A stretch of DNA of 64,000 nt from Ignavibacteria bacterium (GTDB lineage Bacteria > Bacteroidota > Ignavibacteria > Tepidaquicellales > Tepidaquicellaceae). Each line of letters opens with the position of its first letter. Within the stretch, counting starts at the first letter, position 1. This document shows positions 17,086 to 26,962 of this stretch, piece by piece. A program made the translations under genes and the position numbers. The stretch lies in contig DATAJP010000003.1 in NCBI GenBank assembly GCA_036262055.1, forward strand, positions 496,001 through 560,000, written 5' to 3'. Under the pieces are notes generated by a model. It ran no database searches, had not been told where the DNA came from, and saw only the letters and a list, made by a program, of their open reading frames with translations.

Positions 17086-18510
17086 ATGCAGTTTAAAAAA
17101 ACAAAGATAATATGCACTATAGGTCCTGCAGTTGCATCCGTTGAAAAAATCCTCGAACTCATCAAAGAAGGCATGGACGGGGCGCGCCTCAACTTCTCTC
17201 ATGGCACGCGCACGGAACATTTACAATACATTAATTACATCCGTGAGGCAGGCAAGACAGCAGGAAAAATGATTGCCATCATTCAGGATTTGTCAGGACC
17301 AAAAATACGTGTTGGTAAGCTCGAAAACGGCTTCATTCTCCTCAATCTCGGCGACACTGTCCGCATTTCCTCCAATGAAAGAGTCGGTGATCAGAAGGGT
17401 TTTTCTACTACATATTCAGGACTTCCTTCTGATGTAAAGCTTGATGAAATTATTTTGCTTGATGACGGAAATTTAAAATTAAAAGTATCTGACATTGACA
17501 TAAGCGGTGAGTATTGCGATTGCGAAGTAGTAGTCGGAGGTATCTTAAAAGAAAATAAAGGAGTTAATCTTCCTCATACCGAAATAAAGCTTCCATCTGT
17601 AACAGAAAAAGATTTGCAAGACCTTGAGTTTGGTTTACAGAATAACATCGACTTCGTTGCTATGAGTTTTGTCCGCACTGCAGATGACATACGTCTTCTT
17701 AAAGAAACATTAAAATCCAAAAATGCCGACGTTCAAGTTATCGCAAAAATCGAAAGACCCGAAGCTATAGCAAACATAGATTCAATTATTGAAGAAACAG
17801 ATTTGATTATGGTTGCTCGCGGTGACCTTGGCGTTGAAATCTCAAATGAAGAAGTCCCTCTTCTTCAAAAAATGATTATTAAAAAATGCAACGATAAGAT
17901 TAAGCCCGTTATCACCGCAACACAAATGCTCGAAAGCATGATTACCGAACCAACACCCACGCGCGCAGAAGCCTCAGATATTGCAAATGCTATTCTCGAC
18001 GGCACCGATTGCGTTATGCTCTCGGCAGAAACTTCAACGGGACAATATCCTGTTCTTGCAGTCAGCATGATGAAAAAAATCATTCTGCGCACCGAGACAA
18101 TTAAACCGTCGTTTTATCACAGCGAGATTTTCGTCGAAGATTCACCTGAAAACACTATTCACACAATCTGCAATTCCGCGAGCGTTATAGCCGCTCGTGT
18201 AAATGCAAAAGCAATCATCACAATGACCCGCACGGGGCGGTCAGCATTGCTGATTTCAAATCACCGTCCGGGTGCGCAAATAATTTCAGCAACCAACAAC
18301 GATAAAATGGTGCGCCGTTTCAAGCTTGTATGGGGAGTTGAGTCAATTATGATTGAACGCACTCCGCGCTATGGCGAAACAATGGACATCATTAAAGAAA
18401 AAATTATCAGCAATAATATACTCAATAAAGGCGACAGGATTGTCGTCGTTGCATCAATACCTTTTGATAACCCTGAAGTTGCAAACATGATTAACGTTTC
18501 CGAAATATAA
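17086..18510 (+). CDS. pyk: pyruvate kinase
   Basis: A 474-residue glycolytic enzyme making pyruvate and ATP from phosphoenolpyruvate and ADP. Family landmarks in order are: KTKIICTIGPA at the start, ARLNFSHGT near 30, IIQDLSGPKIRVG near 65, the B-domain about 70-165, VIAKIERPEAI with the catalytic lysine near 220, DLIMVARGDLGVEI, ITATQMLESMI, TRAEASDIANAILDGTDC, and the C-terminal regulatory domain. Length is normal for the bacterial enzyme. A dispersed repeat abuts it upstream. ypdA follows after 17 bases, so the two are probably co-transcribed. Confidence 0.95.
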   Translation: MQFKKTKIICTIGPAVASVEKILELIKEGMDGARLNFSHGTRTEHLQYINYIREAGKTAGKMIAIIQDLSGPKIRVGKLENGFILLNLGDTVRISSNERVGDQKGFSTTYSGLPSDVKLDEIILLDDGNLKLKVSDIDISGEYCDCEVVVGGILKENKGVNLPHTEIKLPSVTEKDLQDLEFGLQNNIDFVAMSFVRTADDIRLLKETLKSKNADVQVIAKIERPEAIANIDSIIEETDLIMVARGDLGVEISNEEVPLLQKMIIKKCNDKIKPVITATQMLESMITEPTPTRAEASDIANAILDGTDCVMLSAETSTGQYPVLAVSMMKKIILRTETIKPSFYHSEIFVEDSPENTIHTICNSASVIAARVNAKAIITMTRTGRSALLISNHRPGAQIISATNNDKMVRRFKLVWGVESIMIERTPRYGETMDIIKEKIISNNILNKGDRIVVVASIPFDNPEVANMINVSEI

Positions 18511-18527
18511 AATAATCACCTGTAAAT

Positions 18528-19514
18528 ATGCCAAGCAAAAAAATTTATGATGTTGTAATAATCGGTGCAGGACCAATCGGTCTCGCCTGCGCAATAGAAG
18601 CAAAAAAAAATAATCTCAATTATGTTATAATAGAAAAAGGATGCGTAGTGAATTCCATCTTTCACTTCCCCACCAACATGACTTTTTTCTCGACATCTGA
18701 GAAAATCGAAATCGGAGGAGTGCCGTTTGTATCTCACGACGTAAAACCGACCCGACGCGAAGCTCTTGATTACTACTCTCGCGTTGCAGGAGCATATGAA
18801 CTTAATATTCACACAGACGAGCGTGTACTCGAACTCAATGGCAAATACCCAAAGTTCAATGTTATAACCTCGCTTCGTTCTTATACAACAAAAACAATCA
18901 TCATCGCAATCGGCTTTTATGACAATCCAAACTTGCTCAACGTTCCCGGCGAGGAGCTTCCGAAAGTAAAACACTACTTTGATGAAGCCCATCCGTATGC
19001 TTATAAAGACGTAGCTGTTATCGGCGGAGGAAATTCTGCTGTCGATGTTGCGCTCGAAACATTTCGCAAGAATGCAAACGTTACTCTTATCGTTCGCGAA
19101 GCCGACATAAAGCCAAGCGTAAAATATTGGGTTCGTCCCGACATCGAAAACCGCATCAAAGAAGGTTCGATAAAATCTTTTTTTCATACCAAAGTTCTTG
19201 AAATCACTCCGAAGTTTTTAGTCCTCGAACAAAAACTTCCGAAGCAGAAAGCAAAAATTTTCAAAATCAAAAACGATTACACTTTCTCGATGACGGGCTA
19301 TCACCCGAACTTCTCTCTCCTTACCTGTATCGGCATCAACGTGAAAAACGGTAAGCCGAAAATGGATAAATATTTTCAATCCAACGTCAAAGGAGTTTAC
19401 ACCGCGGGTGTTGTCTGCGGCGGAATGGAAACAGATAAATTCTTTATCGAAAACTCCCGCGACCACGCCTCCCGCATCTTCACAAGCCTAATAAAACAAC
19501 TTAAAAAGAAATAA
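18528..19514 (+). CDS. ypdA: YpdA-like FAD/NADPH-dependent thiol-disulfide reductase
   Basis: A 328-residue two-dinucleotide-domain flavoprotein. The FAD site is VVIIGAGPIGLACAIEAKK at 8-26; the NADPH site is VAVIGGGNSAVDVALET near 165. FHFPTNMTFFSTSEKIEIGG and a C-terminal GVYTAGVVCGGMETDKFFIE match the YpdA family. YpdA reduces bacillithiol disulfide in Firmicutes. No CxxC redox pair is present, as expected for YpdA and unlike thioredoxin reductase. Placement after pyk is a possible operon. No bacillithiol synthesis gene is in the window, so the substrate is inferred. Confidence 0.8.
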   Translation: MPSKKIYDVVIIGAGPIGLACAIEAKKNNLNYVIIEKGCVVNSIFHFPTNMTFFSTSEKIEIGGVPFVSHDVKPTRREALDYYSRVAGAYELNIHTDERVLELNGKYPKFNVITSLRSYTTKTIIIAIGFYDNPNLLNVPGEELPKVKHYFDEAHPYAYKDVAVIGGGNSAVDVALETFRKNANVTLIVREADIKPSVKYWVRPDIENRIKEGSIKSFFHTKVLEITPKFLVLEQKLPKQKAKIFKIKNDYTFSMTGYHPNFSLLTCIGINVKNGKPKMDKYFQSNVKGVYTAGVVCGGMETDKFFIENSRDHASRIFTSLIKQLKKK

Positions 19515-19541
19515 ATTAATTTATTCAATAGGGATATTGTA

Positions 19542-19563
19542 GAGACGCAACATTTTGCGTCTC
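19542..19563. repeat. GAGACGCAA hairpin, copy downstream of ypdA
   Basis: Arms GAGACGCAA and TTGCGTCTC with loop CATT, 27 bases after the ypdA stop. The same hairpin lies after mnmH (43220-43241) and inside the DUF2400 gene (24070-24091). The position after a stop codon suggests a possible terminator role. Confidence 0.75.
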
Positions 19564-19802
19564 CTTGTGTCATTCTGAGCGAAGCGAAGAATCCCCTTGA
19601 GAGTGTGATAAAATGTTTCTAGTTGTCATTCCCGCAAAGGCGGGAATCTAAGCTAATATGCCATTTTAAGCAACAATCCCAAGCGTCAAAAACGCTCCAA
19701 AAGCTAATATTCTTTTATTTCAATCAAATTTTACATTAATTTTATACAATTCCTGTCACAAACCTTATTTCTGAATTGCTTTCACCATCCGTTTATATTA
19801 TA

Positions 19803-19829
19803 TTAGCATTCATACATACTGATTGCTAA
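19803..19829 (+). promoter_or_regulatory. CIRCE operator (HrcA binding site) for groESL
   Basis: TTAGCATTC, nine bases, GATTGCTAA. The classical CIRCE is TTAGCACTC-N9-GAGTGCTAA, so each arm has one change, the two changes pair with each other, and the nine-base spacing is exact. HrcA would repress groESL here and release it on heat shock; hrcA itself is not in the window. It lies 128 bases before the groES start, with a dispersed repeat in between. Confidence 0.85.
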
Positions 19830-19854
19830 TCAGCAATCAATTCAACTCTCCAAA

Positions 19855-19904
19855 ATCCCCTCTCGAGAGGGGTGGATTCGACGAAGTCGAAGACGGGGTG
19901 TGTA
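19855..19904 (+). repeat. two-stem dispersed repeat, copy 2
   Basis: Stem 1 reads CCCCTCTCGAGAGGGG, a T-to-C change that keeps the palindrome. Stem 2 is TTCGAC-GAA-GTCGAA, different bases from copy 1 but still paired. It lies in the groES 5' leader, downstream of CIRCE. Confidence 0.85.
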
Positions 19905-19956
19905 AAATAAAATCAAAATTCGTTAATAAAACATAAATCAAAAAGGAAAACAAAAC

Positions 19957-20241
19957 ATGAATCTTAAACCATTACATGACAGAGTTCTCGTGAAGCCAAT
20001 GGAAGCTGAAGAGAAAACTGCAGGTGGATTAATCATTCCTGATACAGCAAAAGAAAAACCTATGAAAGGTGAAGTTGTTGCTGTCGGTTCAGGAAAAGTT
20101 ACAGACGACGGAAAAACAGTTGCCATGGCAGTTAAAAAAGGCGACAAAATTTTATACGGAAAATATTCAGGAACCGAAATCACTGTTGACGGACAAGAAT
20201 ATTTGATTATGCGCGAATCAGACATCTATGCAATCATCTAA
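19957..20241 (+). CDS. groES: co-chaperonin GroES
   Basis: A 94-residue lid protein of the chaperonin. It opens [19 protein letters not shown], has the mobile-loop segment [17 protein letters not shown] (about 18-34), then [10 protein letters not shown] and a C-terminal [13 protein letters not shown]. Length is standard. An AAAAAGGAAAAC purine-rich ribosome binding site precedes the ATG. groEL follows 33 bases later in the same operon. The CIRCE upstream indicates HrcA heat-shock control. Confidence 0.97.
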   Translation: MNLKPLHDRVLVKPMEAEEKTAGGLIIPDTAKEKPMKGEVVAVGSGKVTDDGKTVAMAVKKGDKILYGKYSGTEITVDGQEYLIMRESDIYAII

Positions 20242-20256
20242 ATTTTAAAAAACTAA

Positions 20257-21915
<1,659 letters not shown>

Positions 21916-21956
21916 TCCTCTCCTCGTAAAAAGTAAAAAGGCAAAAGTAAAAAATA

Positions 21957-21992
21957 AAAACCTGTCAGGTGCAAACTTGACAGGTTTTTTTA
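21957..21992 (+). terminator. groESL terminator
   Basis: Arms AACCTGTCA and TGACAGGTT with a 10-base loop, followed by a run of seven T residues (21984-21990). It lies 42 bases after the groEL stop codon. Confidence 0.85.
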
Positions 21993-22690
21993 TATTTTAA
22001 TATCTATCTTAATGTCATTCTGAGCGAAGCGAAGAATGACATTTCATTTTGGTAAGACAGACATTCTTGTCTGTCTACAAATTATGAAATAATTTGTCAA
22101 TCCTGCGAAGAGATTCTTTGAATTATCCTCTTTCAACAGACGCAAAATATTGTATCTTTATTTTTCTGCACTTTCTCTTAATGTCATTCCCGCGCAGGCG
22201 GGAACCCAAACAAAAATCATTTTAAACGGAAAGCACTCGTTGACCCTGAATCAAGTTCAGGGTGACAAGTTTTTAGCTTTTTAATTCCCCTCTTGCTCCG
22301 AAGGAGTCCCTATGAGAAGAGGCGGAACGTCCCGTCAAGGCGGGAGGTGGATTCGGCGAAGTCAAAGACGGGGTGTGTAAGTCCTCCTTTGGAGTGCCTG
22401 TTCCGACCTGTCGGGAAGGATTTAGGAGGAGGACAGTTTATTAATCCTCCCCCTTTATCCCCCTCCAAAGGGGGAATATTGACTTCATACTTCTCACCTT
22501 TCACCTTTAACCTCTGATATTCTGTGTTAATCCGTGTAAATCTGTGGTTAGTCTTTTCTTTGTGATTCTCCGTGTTCTCTGTGGCAAATCCTTTCGTGCA
22601 ATTCGTGATAATTCGTGGCTTCCCTTCCTAAATTTTTTCGTTTCAATTCGCACAATTCATCGTTAAATTTTCTCCACTCAACAACAAACT
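21993..22690. repeat. repeat-packed intergenic region between groEL and the next gene
   Basis: About 700 bases without a convincing gene. In order: TGTCATTCTGAGCGAAGC (about 22012), a GTCATTCCCGCGCAGGCGGG repeat (about 22182), TTGACCCTGAATCAAGTTC followed by AGGGTGACAAG (22238-22279), two-stem repeat copy 3 with an internal insertion (22285-22379), a TCCTCC...GGAGGA element, CCCCCTTTATCCCCCTCC, and a run of TCTGTG/TTCGTG phrases (22515-22640). Short open frames here (for example 22293-22517) lie inside repeats and are not called. Confidence 0.75.
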
Positions 22691-23641
22691 ATGAAACTAA
22701 CCCTTTCATTTCTCGCATTCATTTTTCTTTTTACAAGCAGTTCCTACTCACAGGAAGTTCCGTTAGTAGAAAACACTTCCCTTGAGCTTTGCGGGAGGAT
22801 ACTTTTCATTGACGGATTTTATGTTGATAACTACGAAACAAAAGTGGACATCTCGAACTATATGACCGAGACTTCCAAGCCGTTCACCGGCGGATATGCT
22901 CTCGGTGATACGGTTCACGTCACGAACGGCTGCAAATACCGTATCTGTACCATTTCAAAATATGCCATCAAAAATCCCGGCGGTATGGAAATGAGATTCG
23001 GCGGCGAGATTATGCTCGCAATAAAATGCTATGTTATATACACCAACTATAAAAATATCTTCACAATGGGTACGGGCGACCGGCAAAATTTCGGCAGTCT
23101 CAACTGGACTGTGAAAGATATTTCAATGAACTCTGCATCAATTGAACTCAAAAACGATACTGCCGCATTGAATTTCAATCTCGAAAAAAATTCTATTGTC
23201 TGGTTCGGCGGCGTAGTTTATTATGTTTCAAATTTCCTCGCACAGGCAACCGATGACCCTGACAAAACATGGCTCATTGAATTCACAAAAGTTAAAGATT
23301 ATTCATATCTGACAGGCGAAGTCATCCCCGGCGAGTTAATCAACGCGCCGCACGACCTCACGCTTCCTTCAAGCGACAGCTGGCTCATCATCCGCAAAAT
23401 GAAATTCGTTCCAAAGAAAAGAGTTACCGAAGAGGAGCTCGCAAAAATTCCCGTTAAATACTGGGTGCTTCAGGTTTATAATTATCACGGCGGCATTGCC
23501 AGACCCGTAATTGAAGTGAACACTGGCGGTGTAAAACGTTATCTTGAATTCGACGCTTACAAATCTTTCGAAACCGAAGCCGAAGCCCTCGAATTCGCAA
23601 AACTCAACAGCATAACGGACATAGTTTTAGAAGAGGAGTAA
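22691..23641 (+). CDS. secreted protein of unknown function
   Basis: A 316-residue protein with a clear signal peptide (about 1-20, LTLSFLAFIFLFTSSSYSQ). The mature part is strand-rich and charged, with VSNFLAQATDDPDKTWLIEF and a C-terminal EFAKLNSITDIVLEEE. There is no sorting domain, lipobox or recognised domain, so it is probably periplasmic. It is preceded by the repeat-packed region and has no obvious operon partner; the next gene converges on it. I do not recognise the family. Confidence 0.7.
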   Translation: MKLTLSFLAFIFLFTSSSYSQEVPLVENTSLELCGRILFIDGFYVDNYETKVDISNYMTETSKPFTGGYALGDTVHVTNGCKYRICTISKYAIKNPGGMEMRFGGEIMLAIKCYVIYTNYKNIFTMGTGDRQNFGSLNWTVKDISMNSASIELKNDTAALNFNLEKNSIVWFGGVVYYVSNFLAQATDDPDKTWLIEFTKVKDYSYLTGEVIPGELINAPHDLTLPSSDSWLIIRKMKFVPKKRVTEEELAKIPVKYWVLQVYNYHGGIARPVIEVNTGGVKRYLEFDAYKSFETEAEALEFAKLNSITDIVLEEE

Positions 23642-23648
23642 AATATCT

Positions 23649-23757
23649 TTCAACGCAGATATTTATGAAATCTATGAATTACGCAGAAATTTTTTAATTT
23701 CTTTATTTTTTTTTCAGCGTGAATCATAAACAAATCATAAAAATTCAGCGTTGATAT
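23649..23757. repeat. CAGCGTTGA-type dispersed repeat, copy a
   Basis: Begins with TTTCAACGCAGAT and ends with AAAATTCAGCGTTGATA, with ATTTATGA and AATCATAAA facing each other inside. It fills the gap between two convergent genes. Four further copies are listed (47108, 48588, 49108, 61042). Confidence 0.7.
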
Positions 23758-23761
23758 AAAT

Positions 23762-24553
23762 TTAAAACTTTTTGTCGAGCCGGACATGACACAGCGCAAA
23801 ATCATACTTCACAGGGTCATCAGCATCAAATTCCTTTAACTCATTCGTCAGCTCAACCGCATATTTCAAATCACAGCTTTTCCTCTTAACCATCTTCAGC
23901 TTCTGGGTCACTTTATAAATATGCGTATCAACAGGCATAACCAATTTACTCTTATCAATTTCTTTCCATATCCCCAAATCAATATCATCTTTCCTTACCA
24001 TCCACCTCATAAACAAATTCAGCCGCTTGCAAGTCGAATTATCCTCCGGCGACGGCAGTAAATATCGTAGAGACGCAATATTTTGCGTCTCCTTTTGATT
24101 CTTGTTTTGCGTCTCCTTTCTTAACTCACCCACTAACCCGGTCAATCCATCCAAAATATTCTCATTCTCATTTTTATGATGCTTCAAAAAGACTTTCTTC
24201 AAGCTTCCATGTTCCTTCAATACCCTGTTCAGATTTTTAAACAAATAAACCAAATCCTTCTCATCATTGAACCTGTAATACAGCCCTCTCAAAAATTTTT
24301 TGTCTTTTTGTTCATTAAAATTCGCAGTAAATTCGTAAATATTCATCGAAGTTCTTGAAAATAATTCGCCGGTGAACTTATTTATCTGATCAACCTGCCC
24401 ATAGGCAAAACAAGAGACAATCAGCCCGGCAATTTCGATATCTCGTTCGTGCACAAACTTATGCAGCACCCAAACCGGGTCTTTCGATGAATGTTTATGC
24501 TTATACTGATTATAAACCTGTTCTAAATATTTTTTTAAGTCGGTTTTGTTCAT
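23762..24553 (-). CDS. DUF2400 (TIGR02757) family protein with repeat-derived insertion
   Basis: A 263-residue protein with the family landmarks DPVWVLHKFVHERDIEIAGL at 25-44, SCFAYGQVDQI, FLRGLYYRFN, the strongly conserved CKRLNLFMRWMVRKDDIDLG (175-194), and MPVDTHIYKVTQKL. The family has a helix-hairpin-helix look reminiscent of DNA glycosylases, but no activity is established that I can name. Residues about 145-162, rich in K, E, T, Q and N with two KETQN units, are encoded by the GAGACGCAA dispersed hairpin. The frame is kept and the conserved blocks on both sides are intact. Confidence 0.85.
   Translation of the reverse strand: MNKTDLKKYLEQVYNQYKHKHSSKDPVWVLHKFVHERDIEIAGLIVSCFAYGQVDQINKFTGELFSRTSMNIYEFTANFNEQKDKKFLRGLYYRFNDEKDLVYLFKNLNRVLKEHGSLKKVFLKHHKNENENILDGLTGLVGELRKETQNKNQKETQNIASLRYLLPSPEDNSTCKRLNLFMRWMVRKDDIDLGIWKEIDKSKLVMPVDTHIYKVTQKLKMVKRKSCDLKYAVELTNELKEFDADDPVKYDFALCHVRLDKKF
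24068..24121 (-). repeat. GAGACGCAA hairpin plus extra half-unit inserted in frame in DUF2400
   Basis: A full palindrome (24070-24091, arms GAGACGCAA/TTGCGTCTC, loop TATT) and a further TTGCGTCTCC half at 24107-24116 lie inside the coding region. The 54 bases are a multiple of three. The same palindrome is intergenic at 19542 and 43220. Confidence 0.85.
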
Positions 24554-24578
24554 ATAAATAAGAAGTCATTTAAATAAG

Positions 24579-24720
24579 AAGTCATTCCTGCGCAAGCAGG
24601 GGGAACCCTTTGGGTCATCCATCAACGAAACGTTGACCCTGAATCAAGTTCAGGGTGACAAGTTTTTAGTTTTTAAATTCCCCTCTTGAGAGGGGTGCCG
24701 CAAAGCGGCGGGGTGTGTAT
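24579..24720 (+). repeat. repeat cluster including two-stem repeat copy 4
   Basis: Holds GTCATTCCTGCGCAAGCAGG, then TTGACCCTGAATCAAGTTC with AGGGTGACAAG (24629-24671, near-identical to 22238-22279), then copy 4 of the two-stem repeat at 24676-24719. Copy 4 has stem 2 GCCGC-AAA-GCGGC, the most divergent but still paired version. Confidence 0.8.
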
Positions 24721-24801
24721 CCGTCTCAGCAGCAGAAGATTTTTCTTTGGTTACTTTCTTTTGATCTTTCAAAAGAAAGTGACAAATTAAATTAATTTCA
24801 A

Positions 24802-25467
24802 ATGAAGAATTTATTCATAATCGGCGATAATGACGCCCTGATTTCCGAACTAAAAAACTTCCTTAGCTCCAAATACCAGTTCTCAGCATCTCCAACCGAT
24901 GCCGATATAACCATTGAAGTTACAAATTACGACAAGGAGTTAAAATTCAATAATCTCAAGTACTTAGAAGATAATATCTCCGACGATACTTTAATAATTT
25001 CTTCATCATTATGCATTCCATTAACCGCTCAGCTCCGCGGAGTCAAAAACTTTAACCGCCTTTTCGGAGCAGGTTTATACCCAACATTCAGTCAGGTCAA
25101 AGGCATCGAATGCACAAAGACAAACCTCTCCTCACAGGATTATATTAACTCCATCAATGATTTATTTGAAAATACTATCTGGGTGGAAGACCGCGCGGGA
25201 ATGATAAATCTTCGAATAGTTTCTCTCATCATAAACGAAGCATATCTCGTCTTACAGGAGCATACTGCTAACGAAAACGACATCGACACTGCTATGAAGC
25301 TCGGCACAAACTATCCTTTTGGACCAATCGAATGGAGTCAACGCATCGGACTCGACGTTGTTTATAACATCCTGCAATCAATGTATAATGAATACGGAGA
25401 TGATCGCTATCGCATCACCCCCCTTTTACGTGAAAGATATTTAGAGTGGACAATAACTAACAAGTAA
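24802..25467 (+). CDS. 3-hydroxyacyl-CoA dehydrogenase C-terminal domain protein
   Basis: A 221-residue protein. The C-terminal half (from about 125) is a 3HCDH C-domain: VEDRAGMINLRIVSLIINEA, then GTNYPFGPIEW, the substrate-binding G-P-x-E-W block, and PLLRERYLE. The N-terminal half should be an NAD-binding Rossmann domain, but it lacks the G-x-G-x-x-G loop (it starts FIIGDNDALI) and looks degenerate or replaced. Catalysis as a normal 3-hydroxybutyryl-CoA dehydrogenase is therefore doubtful. It may bind acyl-CoA or act with another subunit. Confidence 0.7.
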   Translation: MKNLFIIGDNDALISELKNFLSSKYQFSASPTDADITIEVTNYDKELKFNNLKYLEDNISDDTLIISSSLCIPLTAQLRGVKNFNRLFGAGLYPTFSQVKGIECTKTNLSSQDYINSINDLFENTIWVEDRAGMINLRIVSLIINEAYLVLQEHTANENDIDTAMKLGTNYPFGPIEWSQRIGLDVVYNILQSMYNEYGDDRYRITPLLRERYLEWTITNK

Positions 25468-25556
25468 AAAGTCAAAAAGCAAAAGGCAAAAACAACAAAG
25501 TTGAAAGTTATAGCTTAATTACTTTTGCCTTTTTACTTCTGCCTTTTGCTTTTAGT
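25462..25556. terminator. inverted GGCAAAAG-type repeat between convergent genes
   Basis: AAAAGCAAAAGGCAAAA on the left faces TTTTGCCTTTTTACTTCTGCC and TTTTGCTTTTA on the right. The long imperfect stem lies between the 3HCDH gene and the outer-membrane protein gene, overlapping both stop-codon regions. It could terminate both transcripts. The same sequence family recurs around the paa genes. Confidence 0.55.
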
Positions 25557-26940
25557 CAAACTTCAACTTCATCGAAACTGCAAACGAAGTTTTCGTTGAT
25601 TTGTTCACATCAACGATAGAAAGTATGTTATGCGTTCCTATATCAAACACAAAATAATCAGTTACCATACCTGCGCCTAAGCTCATAGCAAAATTCTCCT
25701 TGTCAGCAAGCACAAATCCCATTCGCGGAATAAAATATTGGCTCAGCATATATTCTCCTCCAAGAAAAAACAGCGGTTTCATCAAAGTACCTGATGTGTT
25801 CGATAGCCCCTGAGCATATTCAAATGATATATTCGCTCTTTCAATAGAATTTTTAGAAAATATAGGGTCAAAGATTTTATAGTTAACCCCCACGTGAACC
25901 GTTGTCGGCATTGATTGCTGGTAATTCGGAATCTCCTGCGAAGTCCCTTCAATCAAATTTAAAAGCCGGTCATATTGCTCCGAGTTTCCCAAATCCGTAA
26001 TCAGAAAATCCCCCTCATACAAATACTCTTTTGTGTTTTTATACCAGTTCATCCAGCCGATGTCGGTTACGCTTAGACCCATATCCCATTTTTTATCAAA
26101 TTTAAAATGAAACCCAACATCAAAACCCATCCCGAATCCAGCTAATTCAGTGAACTCAGGAAAAACAATCGCACCCTTTTCTTTACCGATTCTTGATGAA
26201 CGCATAACCATGTTTCCTCGTGCATTTACTTTATTACTGTCATCAGTATGAAGCGTAAGGTCATTGTTATGCATGTGAAAATTATAATATCCTAATGCCG
26301 GCTTCACCGAAATCCCTGCGCTAAACCCATCAATGCCGCTAAACAAATCATTAAACTCTCTGGCATAAGAAAAATTCAACTGTCTAATCCAGCTCATGTC
26401 TATGTCAAAATCCGAAAAATCATAAGTTCTGTTTTTTTCATTACCAAAAAGCGCTATGTGCATTGCGTCTTCAGGTAAATAATTCTTTCCCAAAATTCTG
26501 TCTTCCACGCTAAACCCAAATGCGCCTATATCTTTATCCTTAATCACAAGTCCGAAAAATTTTAAATTCACTCCAAAGTTCGAAGCAGTGTTCGATGACT
26601 GCTTCAAAATATCCTTCTTATCTATATCACTTAAAAATCTTGCTCCTCCGTTTTCATTACCTGTGAAATATTTATTATAAAAATCCAGCGTCAGAAATTC
26701 ACTGTTCATCATATATCCGGCAGAACTGAACACCGAAATGTAATAATTTGATTTATCGAACGTTCCATTATATACAAGGTTAGCCGGATTATTATTCAAT
26801 GCATCTATATTAAACGAATTCGCAACCGATGTTCTGCCCAAAGCCATTGACTTAGGATTATCGGAAGACTGCGCAAACAAGCTTCCGACACTGAAGAACA
26901 ACGCAAAACAAAAAACTATTTTAAAAATTTTAAATAACAT
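25552..26940 (-). CDS. outer-membrane beta-barrel protein (DUF5723-like)
   Basis: A 462-residue protein with signal peptide about 1-23 (FCFALFFSVGSLFAQ). Near the mature start is KSMALGRTSVANSFNIDALNNNPANL, an N-P-A-x-L opening typical of PorV/FadL-like and DUF5723 barrels. Alternating hydrophobic strands follow, and the C-terminus ends SFAVSMKLKFD with the terminal aromatic residue common to outer-membrane barrels. It is last in the operon with the preceding lipoprotein (22-base gap), suggesting the two work together in the outer membrane. Confidence 0.7.
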   Translation of the reverse strand: MLFKIFKIVFCFALFFSVGSLFAQSSDNPKSMALGRTSVANSFNIDALNNNPANLVYNGTFDKSNYYISVFSSAGYMMNSEFLTLDFYNKYFTGNENGGARFLSDIDKKDILKQSSNTASNFGVNLKFFGLVIKDKDIGAFGFSVEDRILGKNYLPEDAMHIALFGNEKNRTYDFSDFDIDMSWIRQLNFSYAREFNDLFSGIDGFSAGISVKPALGYYNFHMHNNDLTLHTDDSNKVNARGNMVMRSSRIGKEKGAIVFPEFTELAGFGMGFDVGFHFKFDKKWDMGLSVTDIGWMNWYKNTKEYLYEGDFLITDLGNSEQYDRLLNLIEGTSQEIPNYQQSMPTTVHVGVNYKIFDPIFSKNSIERANISFEYAQGLSNTSGTLMKPLFFLGGEYMLSQYFIPRMGFVLADKENFAMSLGAGMVTDYFVFDIGTHNILSIVDVNKSTKTSFAVSMKLKFD

Positions 26941-26962
26941 ATAAATTAAATATTAAAATTAT

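Larger units (their letters stand above)
19515..19956. other. 442-base intergenic region before groES with repeats and CIRCE
   Basis: Contents in order: a GAGACGCAA hairpin (19542-19563), a TGTCATTCTGAGCGAAGCGAAG repeat (from 19568), a GTCATTCCCGC...GCGGGAATC repeat (about 19625-19652), a plain A/T-rich stretch likely to hold the groESL promoter, the CIRCE operator, and a two-stem dispersed repeat (19855-19904). No protein gene is visible. Confidence 0.7.

Noticed and set aside
18516-19187. A 223-codon minus-strand frame opposite ypdA
   Set aside because: Phe/Cys-rich composition typical of an antisense shadow; the plus-strand flavoprotein has clear FAD and NADPH motifs.
19515-19956. tRNA or other structural RNA before groES
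   Set aside because: The hairpins there belong to the dispersed repeat families and to CIRCE; no cloverleaf with a T-loop sequence was found.
22293-22517. Short open frames on both strands downstream of groEL
   Set aside because: They are translations of dispersed repeats (two-stem repeat copy 3 and its neighbours), not genes.
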